Shown piece by piece: positions 63,021-64,000 of a DNA stretch of 64,000 nt. Origin of the DNA: Maritalea porphyrae (lineage in GTDB: Bacteria; Pseudomonadota; Alphaproteobacteria; Rhizobiales; Devosiaceae); contig NZ_JAPWGX010000003.1 in NCBI RefSeq assembly GCF_027213965.1, forward strand, positions 310,001-374,000, written 5' to 3'. How positions within the stretch are numbered: the first letter of the stretch is position 1; each line of letters opens with the position of its first letter. The position numbers and the translations under genes are program-made. The notes beneath the pieces are model-generated. The model was not told the origin of the DNA. It was given only the letters and a program-made list of their open reading frames with translations, and did no database searches.

Positions 63021-64000
63021 TTACGCGTTTGCAGCGGCGGTTAGGCCTTTGTCCAATGCACTCATCATTCTTGTGACATCGTTGGACGTGATGATCAGGG
63101 GGGGTGACAGAATGATATTGTTGCCAGAAACCCGAATAGTGACCCCGTCAGCATAAGCTCCTTCAAATGCGGCTGCCATGGCGGCTTTTGAAGCTGGGAC
63201 TTTCGTTTCTCGGTCCGCTACCAATTCAATTGCGGCCATCAGCCCTATGCCACGGGTGTCACCAGCGATAGGATGCTTTTCTTTGAGTTGGGCAAGCCCC
63301 GCTTGTAGTTCTACGCCGCGCTCTTTAGCATTTCCCCAAACACGTGCCTTTTTGGTTTCTGCCAACGTCGCCAACGCAGCCGCACAACCTACCGGATGGG
63401 CTGAATAGGTGTAGCCGTGGCCAATATTGCCGGTTGCGTCTTTGTTGGCTTCAAAAGCTTCTGCGACTTTTTCGCCGATCATGGCGGCACCGAAAGGGAA
63501 ATATGAGTTGGTGACCGCCTTGGCGGTACACATCATATCCGGAGCAACTCCCCAAAGGCGTGAGCCGTGCATGGCGCCGGTGCGTCCAAAGGCTGTGATT
63601 ACCTCGTCAGCGATTAGCAAGATGCCATGTTTGTCGCACACTTCGCGCACCATCGGCATGAATGTTTCGTGTGGTACGATAACACCGCCAGCGCCCAGAA
63701 CTGGTTCCATGATCATTGCAGCGATTGTGTTTGCGCCCTGAAAGGCAATTTCTTCTTCGAACAGGGCAATGATGCGATTGGCAATTTTTTGCGGGTTAGC
63801 GGTGTTGAACGGGTTGCGATATGTCCAGGGGGCTGGCAGTTGGAAGCAGCCGGGCAATAATGGTTCGTAGTTACGGCGGAAATTGGCGTTGCCATTGACC
63901 GACGCGCCACCAAAATGAGTGCCGTGATAGCCTTTTTTGAGGCTGATGAATTTTGTACGTTCGCCTTCGCCGCGAACTTTGTGATATTGGCGGGCTAGAC
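63021..64000 (-). CDS. Class III PLP aminotransferase (5' part beyond the window)
   Basis: The reading frame is open from the stop at 63021 to the window edge (326 residues visible). It shows GYHGTHFGGASVNG and a YRNPFN segment, EPVLGAGGVIVP, LIADEVITAFGRTG (cofactor Asp) and the PLP lysine in CTAKAVTNSYFPFGA, the pattern of omega-amino-acid:pyruvate aminotransferases and related amine transaminases. It converges with hpaR. Next to the decarboxylase operon, a role in converting an aromatic amine to the aldehyde is possible but unproven. The N-terminus is not visible. Confidence 0.9.
   Translation of the reverse strand, partial: LARQYHKVRGEGERTKFISLKKGYHGTHFGGASVNGNANFRRNYEPLLPGCFQLPAPWTYRNPFNTANPQKIANRIIALFEEEIAFQGANTIAAMIMEPVLGAGGVIVPHETFMPMVREVCDKHGILLIADEVITAFGRTGAMHGSRLWGVAPDMMCTAKAVTNSYFPFGAAMIGEKVAEAFEANKDATGNIGHGYTYSAHPVGCAAALATLAETKKARVWGNAKERGVELQAGLAQLKEKHPIAGDTRGIGLMAAIELVADRETKVPASKAAMAAAFEGAYADGVTIRVSGNNIILSPPLIITSNDVTRMMSALDKGLTAAANA

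Noticed and set aside
1-64000. CRISPR arrays, insertion sequences, prophage, toxin-antitoxin or restriction systems
   Set aside because: No regularly spaced repeats, transposase-like, integrase-like, phage structural or defence-type genes were recognised on either strand.

Overview
The window looks like chromosomal DNA of an alphaproteobacterium, most likely from the order Hyphomicrobiales (Rhizobiales) and of moderate GC content. The placement rests on gene order and lineage-typical families: purC/purS/purQ/purL with bolA and a CGFS glutaredoxin; the ATPase zeta inhibitor (DUF1476) beside purC; cysE followed by DUF3126; folE next to hisI; an IscU-like protein, YidD and ThrS in a row; a periplasmic transglutaminase-like protein beside a PilZ protein; and a DUF2336 protein. 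I see no rRNA genes, insertion sequences, CRISPR arrays, phage genes or replication origin. Genus cannot be assigned from sequence reading alone.

Layout. 1-7.9 kb (minus strand): purine synthesis with iron-sulfur/redox partners (purC, purS, purQ, purL, bolA, grxD), interrupted twice, by an acyltransferase plus a 27-residue membrane ORF between purS and purQ and by a HAD phosphatase plus acetyltransferase between bolA and grxD. 8-20.7 kb: ATPase inhibitor, a major facilitator with a histidine-rich tail, serine hydrolase, EamA exporter, purB, rpe, ccdA, CelD-type acetyltransferase, radC, map, sfsA, a CinA-type domain, gpt and a 350-residue orphan. 20.8-28.9 kb: tRNA-Leu, manC, an ornithine cyclodeaminase-family enzyme, TetA-like exporter, flavin monooxygenase, zinc-finger protein, hydrolase, cysE and DUF3126. 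28.9-43.2 kb: small membrane proteins, gamma carbonic anhydrase fold, transglutaminase-like protein, tandem PilZ and PAS proteins, rhomboid protease, hisI, folE, IscU-like/YidD/ThrS, two exported proteins of unknown role, nitroreductase, lytic transglycosylase, DUF2336 and NAD kinase. 43.3-55.6 kb: tRNA-Thr, a PAS-GGDEF-EAL protein, penicillin-binding-protein-like hydrolase, L-lactate dehydrogenase, an ATP-grasp/flippase pair, rlmB, tRNA-Tyr, tRNA-Gly, an HTH-alpha/beta-hydrolase fusion whose catalytic residues are substituted, a cysteine-rich exported protein and a sensor-GGDEF protein.

55.6-64 kb: a compact homoprotocatechuate (3,4-dihydroxyphenylacetate) meta-cleavage operon reading hpaF-hpaE-hpaD-decarboxylase-FAH protein-hpaH-hpaI on the minus strand, with a divergent MarR-type regulator (hpaR) and a class III aminotransferase running off the right edge. 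The embedded aromatic amino acid decarboxylase and the neighbouring aminotransferase suggest that aromatic amino acids or amines feed the ring-cleavage pathway; this is inference.

The observations I rate highest are the HTH-pseudohydrolase (52.1-53.5 kb), the decarboxylase inside the hpa operon, the unannotated 350-residue protein at 19.6 kb, the tiny membrane ORF with a perfect 24-bp palindrome in front of it at 6.5 kb, and the histidine-rich tail on a transporter at 9.6 kb. None amounts to a demonstrated new system.
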